This document shows, in pieces, positions 36,412-44,977 of a stretch of DNA of 64,000 nt. Made by a program: the position numbers and the translations under genes. The stretch spans positions 372,001 to 436,000 of the forward strand of contig NZ_JACSEU010000001.1 of the NCBI RefSeq assembly GCF_014334335.1, read 5' to 3'. The stretch is from Treponema sp. Marseille-Q3903 (GTDB lineage: Bacteria > Spirochaetota > Spirochaetia > Treponematales > Treponemataceae). Each line of letters begins with the position of its first letter. Positions within the stretch are counted from its first letter, which is position 1. A model generated the notes under the pieces. That model ran no database searches. It saw only the letters and a program-made list of their open reading frames with translations, and was not told where the DNA came from.

Positions 36412-37914
36412 ATGAATGAAAATTTAAGTTTAGCACAGAAGAAGCAAGATGAACTTTTGAAAGTGATAGAAGAGTCACCTGAGATTCAGGCTCAGCGACC
36501 TGTCTTCCATTTTGCAACTTTTGGTGGCTGGTGTAACGACCCGAACGGGTTTTCCCAATTCAAAAATACAGTTCATCTTTTTTTCCAGTATCATCCTTAT
36601 TCGACAAAATGGGGACCAATGCATTGGGGGCATGTGACTTCAAAAGATATGCTTAATTGGAAGTTGCAGCCCGTAGCCCTTGCGCCGGAAACGGAAGGTG
36701 ACTGTAAAGGTTGTTTTTCGGGAACCGCAATCGATGATGAAGGAATACACCTTATAGCATATACGGGCGTTTCAGGAAAAGGCAATGTCGAAGTTCAAAA
36801 CCAGTGTATGGCGATTGGAGACGGAGTTATCTACAACAAAATCTCTGATAAGCCGCTCATAACCGCAAAGGATATCCCTTTTGAATACAACAAAGAGCAT
36901 TTCCGCGACCCTAAAATATGGAAAAAAGACGGCACTTATTATATGGCTTGCGTTATAAAACAAAATGACGATAATGGTGCTTTGATTTTGTTTCAGTCTT
37001 CAAATTCAAGAAAATGGACTTACAGAGGGATTCTCGATTCCAGCAAAGATGGACTCAGCAAAATGTGGGAATGCCCTGACGTTCTTAACCTCGACGGAAA
37101 AGACATGCTGATTCTCTCTCCGCAGGAGATGAAAGAAAATTATGATTTAGGCTTTCACAATGGAAACAACAGTCTATACATAACAGGAAGTCTGGATTAC
37201 AAAAACTGCAAGTTTGCCCGAGAAACTCGTCCCGAAAACGGATATACAGCCGCACAGATCGATTACGGAATAGATTTTTATGCACCGGAGACGACAAAAC
37301 TGAAAGACGGTCGTACAATTATGATAGGGTGGATGCAGTCTTGGGAGTCTTATATCACTCCCGAAGATTATATGTGGTCGGGAATGATGACGATTCCTCG
37401 AGAGCTTTCTTACAAAAATAATCAACTTTATCAGCTGCCGATAAGAGAACTTGAAAAATGGAAGTGCAACCATGAAAATGGAATCTTAAGTTCAGGGGAT
37501 ATGGCGCTCTCAACTAAAAAAATGGGCGAAATGCAAAGGCAGTTTGAATATGATTTAAGCATAAACAGCAAAGCCGGCGGAAAAGTTAAATTTATTTTAG
37601 GAAACACTGAAAATGAATATGTTGTTCTGGAAATCAATCTATCTGAAAATTTCATCAGTTTTGACAGGACGGCGAGCAGAACTCCGAGAGCTGTATCCTT
37701 TAGAAAAGCAAAACTCAAATCTGAAAATGATTTAATGAAAGTAAGAATTCTTTGTGACACATGCTCAATGGAAGTTTTTGTTGATGATGGAAGAATGGCT
37801 TTTACAAATGCATTTTTCTTTACAAATCCAAAATCGGGATTGATACTTATCAATGAGAGCTCGGATTCTCTGGAGTACTTTTTTTGTAATATCAAAAAAA
37901 ATAAGGAGCGTTAA
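36412..37914 (+). CDS. GH32 beta-fructofuranosidase (sucrose/sucrose-6-phosphate hydrolase)
   Basis: A 500-residue cytoplasmic GH32 enzyme that hydrolyses terminal beta-fructofuranosides. The five-bladed propeller carries the nucleophile Asp43 in GWCNDPNG, stabiliser Asp166 in FRDPKIW and acid/base Glu220 in WECPDV. A beta-sandwich (residues ~360-500, ending around VFVDDGRMAFTNAFF) follows. Absence of a signal peptide and a neighbouring ABC importer fit hydrolysis of imported unphosphorylated sucrose or short fructans. A GAGG-type ribosome binding site is not clear; the start is four bases after the permease stop. Confidence 0.95.
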   Translation: MNENLSLAQKKQDELLKVIEESPEIQAQRPVFHFATFGGWCNDPNGFSQFKNTVHLFFQYHPYSTKWGPMHWGHVTSKDMLNWKLQPVALAPETEGDCKGCFSGTAIDDEGIHLIAYTGVSGKGNVEVQNQCMAIGDGVIYNKISDKPLITAKDIPFEYNKEHFRDPKIWKKDGTYYMACVIKQNDDNGALILFQSSNSRKWTYRGILDSSKDGLSKMWECPDVLNLDGKDMLILSPQEMKENYDLGFHNGNNSLYITGSLDYKNCKFARETRPENGYTAAQIDYGIDFYAPETTKLKDGRTIMIGWMQSWESYITPEDYMWSGMMTIPRELSYKNNQLYQLPIRELEKWKCNHENGILSSGDMALSTKKMGEMQRQFEYDLSINSKAGGKVKFILGNTENEYVVLEINLSENFISFDRTASRTPRAVSFRKAKLKSENDLMKVRILCDTCSMEVFVDDGRMAFTNAFFFTNPKSGLILINESSDSLEYFFCNIKKNKER

Positions 37915-37915
37915 A

Positions 37916-38893
37916 ATGAATAAATATGATGTAACAGCTTTAGGCGAACTGTTGATAGACTTTACGCATAACGGAACAAGTGAAGCAGGCAACTGGATAA
38001 TGGAAGCAAACCCTGGAGGAGCGCCCTGCAATGTGCTTGCAATGCTTACAAAGCTTGGACACAGGACAGCCTTCATAGGACAAGTCGGAAATGACATGTT
38101 CGGTAAGATGTTAAAAAAACGAGTTTCGTCTATAAACATCGATGTTTCTAATCTTGTTTTGTCAGATGATTACAACACGACTCTTGCTTTTGTACACAAC
38201 TCTCCCGATGGCGACAGAGATTTTTCTTTTTACCGCAGGGCAGGAGCAGATGCTTTTTTTGCTAAAGATAAGGTGAATGTAGAAACTGTTAAAAATTCAA
38301 AGATACTCCATTACGGAACACTCTCAATGACTAATGAACCTGTAAACGAGGCTACGATGTTTGCACTGGAAACTGCAAAGTCATTCGGTGTTTTGCGTTC
38401 CTTTGACCCGAACCTTCGTAAACCATTGTGGGATTCGTTGGAAAAAGCAAAAGAAAGAATCTGGTACGGAATTTCAATGTGTGACATCTTAAAAATTGCA
38501 GAAGAAGAACTCGAGTTTATTACAGGAAAAAATGATATTGAAGACGGTATAAATGCTATCAGAGCCAAGTATTCAATTCCATTGATCACTGTTACAAAAG
38601 GAAAGCTCGGAAGTGAAGCCTTTTTTGATGACGGAGAAGTTTCTTTGCATACTTCAAAACCAACGTTTATGAAAGTAAAAACAATCGATACGACAGGGGC
38701 TGGAGATACTTTTGCCGCTTGTGTCCTTCATGATATTCTTGAAAATGGGTATAAAACCTTTACACAAGAGCGACTGGGAGAAATTTTGACTTTTGCAAAT
38801 TCAGCATCTTCTCTTATAACTACAAAAAAAGGAGCTCTGTGCGTGATGCCTGACAAAACTGAAATCGAAGCTCTGATTCAGTTTGGAAATTAA
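37916..38893 (+). CDS. Fructokinase (PfkB/ribokinase family)
   Basis: A 325-residue sugar kinase. The frame extends to 37853, overlapping the invertase, but the ATG at 37916 has AAGGAG about seven bases upstream and gives the usual N-terminus MNKYDVTALGELLIDF. PfkB motifs: GGAPCNVLAMLTKLG near the N-terminus and DTTGAGDTFAACVL with the catalytic Asp near the C-terminus. It would phosphorylate the fructose released by the invertase. Last gene of the sucrose operon; no clear terminator follows. Confidence 0.93.
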   Translation: MNKYDVTALGELLIDFTHNGTSEAGNWIMEANPGGAPCNVLAMLTKLGHRTAFIGQVGNDMFGKMLKKRVSSINIDVSNLVLSDDYNTTLAFVHNSPDGDRDFSFYRRAGADAFFAKDKVNVETVKNSKILHYGTLSMTNEPVNEATMFALETAKSFGVLRSFDPNLRKPLWDSLEKAKERIWYGISMCDILKIAEEELEFITGKNDIEDGINAIRAKYSIPLITVTKGKLGSEAFFDDGEVSLHTSKPTFMKVKTIDTTGAGDTFAACVLHDILENGYKTFTQERLGEILTFANSASSLITTKKGALCVMPDKTEIEALIQFGN

Positions 38894-38974
38894 GTTTTCA
38901 TGTCATTTGGTTTGTTGATGCGGTCGGAAATTTTGCGTCTTGATTTACTGTAATAGTTAACCCGCCTCGGCATA

Positions 38975-39003
38975 TATACATGCATAACGCAATTCATTAT
39001 CAT
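38975..39003 (+). promoter_or_regulatory. Predicted promoter of the MATE gene, leaderless type
   Basis: TATACA (38975-38980), 17-base spacer and TATCAT (38998-39003). The -10 box ends eight bases before the ATG at 39012. No ribosome binding site is seen. The -35 match is weak (4 of 6). Confidence 0.35.
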
Positions 39004-39011
39004 TCTCTCAA

Positions 39012-40346
39012 ATGAAATCTGCTTATATAAAGATGACCGATGGGTCGTTGTTTAAAAATATTCTGATTTTTAGCATTCCGCTTATTTTCTCAAATATTCT
39101 CCAGATTCTTTTTAACATTGTCGATATCTCTGTTGTGGGACGCTTTGCAAATTCTTTTGCTCTCGGGGCTGTCGGCTCTACATCAATGCTGATTTTGTTT
39201 TTTACCGGAATGATTATGGGCATTGCAAACGGCGTAAACGCTATCGTCGCATATTATATCGGGGCAAATAGTCAAAAAGACGTAGACGAAATTGTTATCT
39301 CTGCTTTTGTTGTCTGTCTTATCTCGGGAATTATTTTGATGATTGCAGGAATCGTTTTGAGCAGACCTGTCCTTATCTTGATGAAGACAAAATCAGAATT
39401 GCTCGATGATGCCGTCCTTTACTTCCGAATATATATGATTGGGCTTCCCGCTCTCGCAGTATACAATTACGGTTATGCGCTTTTAAGTGCAATCGGAGAT
39501 ACAAAAACTCCTGTCGTTTTTCTTGTGATTGCCGGCATAATAAACGTTGCGCTTGACCTTTTCCTTGTGATTGTATTCCACCTTGACGCAGTCGGCGTCG
39601 GAATTGCTAGCGTTGTCAGTCTTTGTGTTTCTGCTGTTTTGATAATGATAGTTGTCATTCGTGGGTCGGGCAGAATCAAACTCAGCTTTAGCCAAAAGGT
39701 TCATTCACAAAAAATAATCAGAATATTAAAGATTGGCATTCCGGCAGGACTTCAAAACAGTATTTTTTCATTTGCAAACATGTTTATTCAAGCTGGAGTC
39801 AACAACTTTGATGCGTACATGGTCGCAGGAAACACAGTTGCAGATAAAGCCGATGCTCTTGTTTACAATATAATGGGCGGATTTTACACTGCCTGTGCCA
39901 CTTTTATAAGTCAAAATTTCGGTGCTCGCAAAAAAGACAGAGTCTTAAAAAGTTATCTTGTTGGAGTTGGATATTCATTGGTGATTGCAGTGATAGCCGG
40001 GATTCTCCTTTTGTTTTTTGGGCCGCAGTTTCTTTCTGTTTTTACAAACGACAGAATTGTTATTGAAGACGGTATGCGTCGTCTTCATATAATGGCATTT
40101 TCGTACTGGATTTCGGCATTTATGGATTGTACAATTGCCGCAAACCGTGGGCTTGGTAAGACGCTTATTCCTGTTGTTTTTGTTTTGCTCGGTTCATGCG
40201 TGTTTAGAATCATCTGGATTTACACGATTTTTGCATATTTTCAGACGATTCCTTCGCTGTTTTTGCTTTACACTTTTTCGTGGGCAATCACAGCAACAGC
40301 TGAAATCATATATTTTGCAAAGCAATACAGAGCGTGCCTCAATTAA
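39012..40346 (+). CDS. MATE-family multidrug/metabolite efflux transporter
   Basis: A 444-residue inner-membrane protein with about 12 helices in two homologous halves, starting with the family-typical ILIFSIPLIFSNILQILFNI. It should exchange Na+ or H+ for an organic substrate. It stands alone between the sucrose operon and the convergent acyltransferase gene, with 18 bases to the latter's stop. Substrate cannot be predicted. Its position next to the polyketide cluster may be coincidence. Confidence 0.93.
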   Translation: MKSAYIKMTDGSLFKNILIFSIPLIFSNILQILFNIVDISVVGRFANSFALGAVGSTSMLILFFTGMIMGIANGVNAIVAYYIGANSQKDVDEIVISAFVVCLISGIILMIAGIVLSRPVLILMKTKSELLDDAVLYFRIYMIGLPALAVYNYGYALLSAIGDTKTPVVFLVIAGIINVALDLFLVIVFHLDAVGVGIASVVSLCVSAVLIMIVVIRGSGRIKLSFSQKVHSQKIIRILKIGIPAGLQNSIFSFANMFIQAGVNNFDAYMVAGNTVADKADALVYNIMGGFYTACATFISQNFGARKKDRVLKSYLVGVGYSLVIAVIAGILLLFFGPQFLSVFTNDRIVIEDGMRRLHIMAFSYWISAFMDCTIAANRGLGKTLIPVVFVLLGSCVFRIIWIYTIFAYFQTIPSLFLLYTFSWAITATAEIIYFAKQYRACLN

Positions 40347-40364
40347 GTTTTAAAACACGCCTAT

Positions 40365-41219
40365 CTAGTAATTGTTGATTGTTTTGCCTGTCCAAGTCTT
40401 TTTGAATTCATCGCCGGCAGCTTTTATCACTTCTTCCATTTTATCCGTGAGGTGTTTTGCAGCGATTGCTTCAGGCAATGTTTTATAATCTGCAATTGGA
40501 ATTTCAGGGAGAATTTTGAAATCGAAATAATATCTTTCAACATGATTGTAAGACCACAGAGGATCGTGTTTGCCGAGCCCGTATTTGTCTGAGCCGCCTA
40601 TGAACAACGGAAGAATGTCGCAATCTGTATAGAGTGCAATTCGAGCAGCCCCTTTCTTATATTTTACATATCCGTGTCGCGGCGTTCGAGTTCCTGCAGG
40701 AAATATTATAACATTGCATCCTTTATCTGTGAGTTTTTTACATTCATCACATATGTCGTCAAAATTTGATGTATTTGTGATGTAAGCCTGTTTGATCACT
40801 CCGGCTAGAGGTGTTTTTGTAAGCCCCCCGCGGACAATGCATGTAGAATTCGGGACAAGTGACATTATGTATACAAAATCTATCAATGATGGATGATTTG
40901 CTACGATTATTTTGCTGTGGATATTTTTATAAGCCTGTTTATCTTCTACGTTGAGTTTTGAGATTCCCAAAAAATCAAAAAATCCTAAAAAATTTCTGAA
41001 TGTGTGCGAGATGTATGAACGCGCTACAATGCCAAACTCATTTTTTTTTAAATTAAACAATCTGATAACTGGAAATGCAAAAAGTGCGAGGAACACAGCT
41101 CCTACTCCAAAAAAAACTATCGAAAGCACTTTTATAAGGCAACACAAATGATATCCAAAAAAATTTTTTATTTTTGGGATATCATCATGATTGTAAAGTT
41201 CGTAAAACTCTTTTTTCAT
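40365..41219 (-). CDS. Lysophospholipid acyltransferase (PlsC-like, APE-cluster associated)
   Basis: A 284-residue membrane-bound acyltransferase of the 1-acylglycerol-3-phosphate family. The N-terminus has a hydrophobic segment (about residues 27-55). Catalytic motif I is NHPSLID (His109, Asp114) and motif III is FPAGTRT (173-179). It lies nine bases downstream of the chain-length-factor gene on the same strand, in divergent orientation to the polyketide operon. Related acyltransferases occur in aryl-polyene clusters and may attach the polyene acyl chain or make the lipid anchor. A general phospholipid role cannot be excluded. Confidence 0.85.
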   Translation of the reverse strand: MKKEFYELYNHDDIPKIKNFFGYHLCCLIKVLSIVFFGVGAVFLALFAFPVIRLFNLKKNEFGIVARSYISHTFRNFLGFFDFLGISKLNVEDKQAYKNIHSKIIVANHPSLIDFVYIMSLVPNSTCIVRGGLTKTPLAGVIKQAYITNTSNFDDICDECKKLTDKGCNVIIFPAGTRTPRHGYVKYKKGAARIALYTDCDILPLFIGGSDKYGLGKHDPLWSYNHVERYYFDFKILPEIPIADYKTLPEAIAAKHLTDKMEEVIKAAGDEFKKTWTGKTINNY

Positions 41220-41228
41220 AAAAATATC

Positions 41229-41894
41229 CTATCTTAACAGCAATTTGAGGAATTCAACAGGAGATTTGCTTACATTTGAAAAGTCGTCAAACGTTACACA
41301 ATTTGATTTTTTTTCTGAGCTTACGATGCACGCAAACGCCATCGGGATATTTTCTTCAGGGCGTTTATCTCCGTAGAATTCAGGGACAAGTTCATCTGCA
41401 TATACGAGGATGATTTCTTTTTCTGTTCCGGCTAGGACAGGTGCGACGGCTGTTTTAAAAGCTTCTGCAAAATCGTTGTCGGCAGGAAAGATAACCGAAT
41501 AACCGCCTTTTAATCCGAACGCGAGTGTCGACGAAGAGATTGGAGTGTTAAAGACAGAAAGTGAAAAACTCGCAGGCAAAACAGATGCGCTTTCTATAAG
41601 ATCTTTTGCAACTTGAAACTGACGAACAATTTCTCCGCGAAAAGAAATAAAAACTAATTTCGTATCTTTATCTATGCGAGTTTTTTCAAGGATATCGTGG
41701 ACAACGTGAATCGTCATTTTTGTAATCTGGCTGAGACGCCTCCTGAACAAAGGTGACGTGTATTCTAATTTTGGAGATTCATTTGCCAATTCGATTTTTG
41801 ATGAACACGTATCGTTTGCCCAGTCCTGCCATGCCTTTTTATCGTCGCCAAGTCCCGGTGCCCATGCAGTTACATCAGAAAGATTTAATGTCAT
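41229..41894 (-). CDS. Beta-ketoacyl synthase-like chain-length factor (Ketoacyl-synt_2 type)
   Basis: About 221 residues from the ATG at 41894, which has GAAGG close upstream. A TTG at 41924 would add ten residues. The start MTLNLSDVTAWAPGLGD, then SPLFRRRLSQITKM and PASFSLSVFNTPISSS, match the short ketosynthase-like proteins (PF13723) of aryl-polyene clusters. No active-site Cys is at the expected place (SVFNTP), so it should not condense by itself; it is expected to pair with a ketosynthase and set chain length. Followed by the acyltransferase gene and divergent from the carrier-protein operon. Confidence 0.75.
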   Translation of the reverse strand: MTLNLSDVTAWAPGLGDDKKAWQDWANDTCSSKIELANESPKLEYTSPLFRRRLSQITKMTIHVVHDILEKTRIDKDTKLVFISFRGEIVRQFQVAKDLIESASVLPASFSLSVFNTPISSSTLAFGLKGGYSVIFPADNDFAEAFKTAVAPVLAGTEKEIILVYADELVPEFYGDKRPEENIPMAFACIVSSEKKSNCVTFDDFSNVSKSPVEFLKLLLR

Positions 41895-42004
41895 AATACC
41901 TTCGTCAATATATTTTGGTTTCAATCTATAATAGATTTGCTAATTTTTCAAGATAAACGGATTGCTGCAAAATTCCGTTGCCTATACTGATAAATGATAT
42001 ACGC

Positions 42005-42033
42005 TTGCACAATGTCGGCTTATTTTATAAAAT
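42005..42033 (+). promoter_or_regulatory. Possible promoter of the polyketide operon
   Basis: TTGCAC (42005-42010), 17-base spacer and TAAAAT (42028-42033). This gives a leader of about 30 bases containing the AGGAAG ribosome binding site of the first carrier-protein gene. The -35 match is weak. Confidence 0.35.
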
Positions 42034-42069
42034 AAACGAAAATTTATTAACATTGATAGGAAGTCTGTT

Positions 42070-42327
42070 ATGGATGATCTAAAACAACAGATAAAAGAAA
42101 TAATTATCTCTTCTCTGGAAATTGAAGATTTGAGTCCTGAAGATATTGTAGATTCGGAACCGTTGTTTGGAGAAGGCTTGGGGCTCGATTCTATTGACGC
42201 ATTGGAGCTTGGCGTCGCTTTGAAAAAGAAATTCGGAATTAAATTTTCATCTAAAAGTGATGATAATAAAAAATATTTTGCATCTATTGATGCACTAGCT
42301 GAATATATTTCGGCAAACAAGCAATAA
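42070..42327 (+). CDS. Acyl carrier protein 1 of the APE-type cluster
   Basis: An 85-residue acidic carrier protein. The 4'-phosphopantetheine attachment Ser41 lies in GLGLDSIDALEL. AGGAAG precedes the ATG. In aryl-polyene systems one carrier (ApeE) holds the starter and growing chain. It is followed three bases later by a second carrier-protein frame. Which of the two is the ApeE or ApeF counterpart is judged only from gene order. Confidence 0.88.
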   Translation: MDDLKQQIKEIIISSLEIEDLSPEDIVDSEPLFGEGLGLDSIDALELGVALKKKFGIKFSSKSDDNKKYFASIDALAEYISANKQ

Positions 42328-42342
42328 TAAATGGAGAGTTTT

Positions 42343-42594
42343 ATGTCTAAAGATGAAATTTTTGATAAGGTAAAGAATATTCTTATTTCAGAGTTTGAAA
42401 TCGATGAAAAAGACATTACTCCTGATGCGCTTCTCGGAGACGATCTTGACCTCGACTCGATAGATTCTATAGACCTTATCGTGAAGATGAAAGAATTTAT
42501 GCCGGCAGATAAAGGCAACGTAGATCCTTCAATCTTCAAAACTGTAAAAACTTTGCAGGATGTAGTAGACGCTCTTGTCCCTTATATGGCTTAG
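42343..42594 (+). CDS. Acyl carrier protein 2 of the APE-type cluster
   Basis: An 83-residue carrier protein starting MSKDEIFDKV, with Ser39 in DLDLDSIDSIDL as the phosphopantetheine site. An in-frame ATG at 42331 would add four residues, but GGAG lies at 42333-42336, which supports the ATG at 42343. Tandem carrier proteins are typical of aryl-polyene clusters. Confidence 0.88.
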   Translation: MSKDEIFDKVKNILISEFEIDEKDITPDALLGDDLDLDSIDSIDLIVKMKEFMPADKGNVDPSIFKTVKTLQDVVDALVPYMA

Positions 42595-42611
42595 GCTTGA
42601 TAAAGAGATTG

Positions 42612-44603
42612 ATGAAAAGAATTCTTAAAGCCTTATTTTATGTAATGGCGGCAGTTTATCCAATCCTTATATTTACATTGCTTGTGATTTTTAAAGTAGA
42701 TATAAGAATTTTGTCGCTGTGCATCATATTTTTAGGTGTCGTATTCTTTTTGAGTGCTACAGGAAATAAAAAGAGCGGAGAAAAAAAAGAACTGCTTGAT
42801 TGGAAACCTTTCTTAAGTTCTGCGCTTCTTCTCTCTGCGGGGTTGTTTTGTTTTATAACGGGAAAAGAGCTTTTTTTAAAGTTATATCCTGTAGTTGTAA
42901 ATGTAATTTTTCTTTTTGTATTTGGAAGCACTCTGTTTTTAGGGCCTTCAATAGTTTTCCGGTTTGCAACTCTCGCCGACAAATCGATTTTGAACTCCCC
43001 TTATGAGAGTCAGGTCAGACGATATTGCAGAAAAGTCACTGTGATATGGTGCTGCTTTTTTATATTTAATGGAAGCGTTGCCTGCTATACGACTTTCTTT
43101 TGCTCTAAAGAGATGTGGGCTTTATATAACGGCGGAATATCTTATGTGCTCATGGGCTTTTTATTCGCCGGTGAATTTATAATCAGAAAATTGGAGAATA
43201 AAAAAATGGTGAAGCAATATTCTATTGCAAAATTTAACTCAAAATCACGACAAGATGATTACGTGATGAGTTATGACGGAATTTGGTCTGAAAAACTTTA
43301 CAAAACATGGAAAGATTTTTTGATTGATTGTGCAAAAATCAGAAGATATCTACAAGGACAGTCTGCGAACGACTATGTTTTGCATTGCGAAGACAATTGG
43401 TATTTCCTTTGCACATTTGTAGCTCTCCTTCAGTCTAAAAAGAACGTTTACATAACGCAGACTATTTCCGAATCGTATCTTTCTGAAATTTTAGACGACA
43501 ACACTGTTTTTCTTACAGACCAGGCTGCCGGTGGAGCTCTTGCAACTGCATTCGTTCCTGATTTGTTTGAAAAAACGGAAACTCCATCAGAGTTGGAAAT
43601 AAGGACGACTCCTCCAATCGACGAAACTGAAAATCACATTTACCTTTATACTTCAGGCAGCACAGGAAAGCCGAAAGCGATTTTGCATACTTTAAAAGAA
43701 ATTGAAGAAGATAATAAAACTGTAATTTCTATCTGGGGCGAGGAATACAGCAAACGCAAACTTATCACAACTGTGAGCCAGCACCACATTTACGGTCTTT
43801 ACTGGTGCATCTGCCTTCCTTTTACGATAGGAGTTCCATTCCGCCGCCGCAGGATTGAATTTCCATCAGAATTTGAAAAACTCACCGACACTTCTTATGT
43901 TTTGGTTTCAACTCCAGCGTTTATTAAAAGAACGGTAGAAACTGAGGAAAAACTCGACATGAAAGACATATTCATCTCCACAAGCGGTGGTGCACTTTCT
44001 GAAGATTTGGCAGTAAAAGCGGAAAAAGTTTTTGGATTTTGTCCGGTGGAAGGGTATGGTTCAACAGAGACTTCCGGAGTTGCATACAGACAGCAGAGCA
44101 GAGACGGACTTTGGCTTACGCCTTATGATTGTTGCAAAATTTCTGTAAATGAAAACGGCTGTTTACACGTCATCTCTCCGTTTATAAAAGACCCTAAAGG
44201 TGTTTCTACCGCAGACCTCGCTGAAATTCGCGAAGACGGAAAATTCCTTATAAAAGGGCGTTCTGATTCAATCGTAAAAATTGAAGAAAAGCGAATTTCA
44301 ATGACAGAAGTTGAAAACAGGCTTTATGAATCGGGATTTGTTGAAGACGCATCTGTTGTAGCGCTTTCTAACAATGTTCGCCAGTATCTTGCCGCTGTAA
44401 TTGTATTAAATGCCGGAGGAAAAAAGAAATTCGAAAATCAGGAAAAATTGGCAATCAACAGATATTTCCACGACTTTTTGATGAAATATTTTGAAAATGT
44501 TGTGATTCCTAAAAAATGGCGTTTTGTTGAAAAAATCCCAAAAGATGTTCAAGGCAAAAAACAAAAACTGGAAATTATGGAAATGTTTGAAGGAAAAAAA
44601 TGA
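42612..44603 (+). CDS. Fusion of a COG4648 membrane domain with an acyl/aryl-ACP ligase (ApeG-ApeH-like)
   Basis: About 663 residues from the ATG at 42612 (AAAGAG upstream; a TTG at 42597 is also in frame; residue numbers here count from that TTG). Residues 1-~200 have five or six hydrophobic helices and resemble COG4648 membrane proteins (YCRKVTVIWCCFFIFNGS, then WALYNGGISYVLMGFLFAGE). Residues ~225-668 are an adenylate-forming ligase with A3 YTSGSTGKPKA (351-361), A5 GYGSTETSG (486-494) and the C-terminal catalytic-Lys region PKDVQGKKQK. In known aryl-polyene clusters these are two adjacent genes; here they are one polypeptide. It should activate the starter or a fatty acid and load it on a carrier protein. 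Confidence 0.85.
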   Translation: MKRILKALFYVMAAVYPILIFTLLVIFKVDIRILSLCIIFLGVVFFLSATGNKKSGEKKELLDWKPFLSSALLLSAGLFCFITGKELFLKLYPVVVNVIFLFVFGSTLFLGPSIVFRFATLADKSILNSPYESQVRRYCRKVTVIWCCFFIFNGSVACYTTFFCSKEMWALYNGGISYVLMGFLFAGEFIIRKLENKKMVKQYSIAKFNSKSRQDDYVMSYDGIWSEKLYKTWKDFLIDCAKIRRYLQGQSANDYVLHCEDNWYFLCTFVALLQSKKNVYITQTISESYLSEILDDNTVFLTDQAAGGALATAFVPDLFEKTETPSELEIRTTPPIDETENHIYLYTSGSTGKPKAILHTLKEIEEDNKTVISIWGEEYSKRKLITTVSQHHIYGLYWCICLPFTIGVPFRRRRIEFPSEFEKLTDTSYVLVSTPAFIKRTVETEEKLDMKDIFISTSGGALSEDLAVKAEKVFGFCPVEGYGSTETSGVAYRQQSRDGLWLTPYDCCKISVNENGCLHVISPFIKDPKGVSTADLAEIREDGKFLIKGRSDSIVKIEEKRISMTEVENRLYESGFVEDASVVALSNNVRQYLAAVIVLNAGGKKKFENQEKLAINRYFHDFLMKYFENVVIPKKWRFVEKIPKDVQGKKQKLEIMEMFEGKK

Positions 44604-44977
44604 AAGAAATTAATTTTCACAGCATTGAAAACGAAAAAGTGATATCGAGAGAAGAAGATAACGTTTGTTTGGAATTTTTGATTCCTTCGACAAGCGATTT
44701 TTTTGATGGGCATTTTCCTCAATACAAACTACTCCCTGCTGTAGCTCAGTTTGAAGTTATCACACGGTTTTCGCGTAAATATTTGGGAACGCAGCGTTAT
44801 GTCCCGAATATCAAAAGGGTAAAGTTTTCTGCGCCAATCAGACCGGATACTAGAATAATCTTGGAGTTGGCTAAAAGTGCAGCAAAAGAGACTGTCACTT
44901 TTAAAATGGCAGATGCCGACGCTGAAGGTAAAGTTTACTCTTCGGGTTCATTTAAATATTTGGACGAGCAGCGATGA
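44600..44977 (+). CDS. Hotdog-fold thioester dehydratase (ApeI-like)
   Basis: A 125-residue FabA/FabZ-like hotdog protein. The motif FFDGHFPQYKLLPAVAQFEV is the active-site helix with His in GHFP, as in 3-hydroxyacyl-ACP dehydratases. It overlaps both neighbours by four bases (ATGA at both ends), indicating tight translational coupling. One of two dehydratases in the cluster; together with the ketosynthases and reductase it would create the conjugated double bonds. Confidence 0.82.
   Translation: MKEINFHSIENEKVISREEDNVCLEFLIPSTSDFFDGHFPQYKLLPAVAQFEVITRFSRKYLGTQRYVPNIKRVKFSAPIRPDTRIILELAKSAAKETVTFKMADADAEGKVYSSGSFKYLDEQR

Noticed and set aside
37853-37915. Upstream start extending the fructokinase into the invertase gene
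   Set aside because: The added residues do not fit the PfkB family, and AAGGAG lies just before the ATG at 37916.
39012-40346. MATE transporter as the exporter of the polyketide cluster
   Set aside because: It has its own predicted promoter and converges on the cluster's outermost gene; the cluster already encodes an MMPL exporter with a LolA-like partner.
41982-42539. 185-residue open frame on the minus strand over both carrier-protein genes
   Set aside because: It is Ser- and Ile-rich low-complexity sequence that mirrors the Asp/Glu-rich carrier-protein codons; the plus strand has clear phosphopantetheine motifs and ribosome binding sites.
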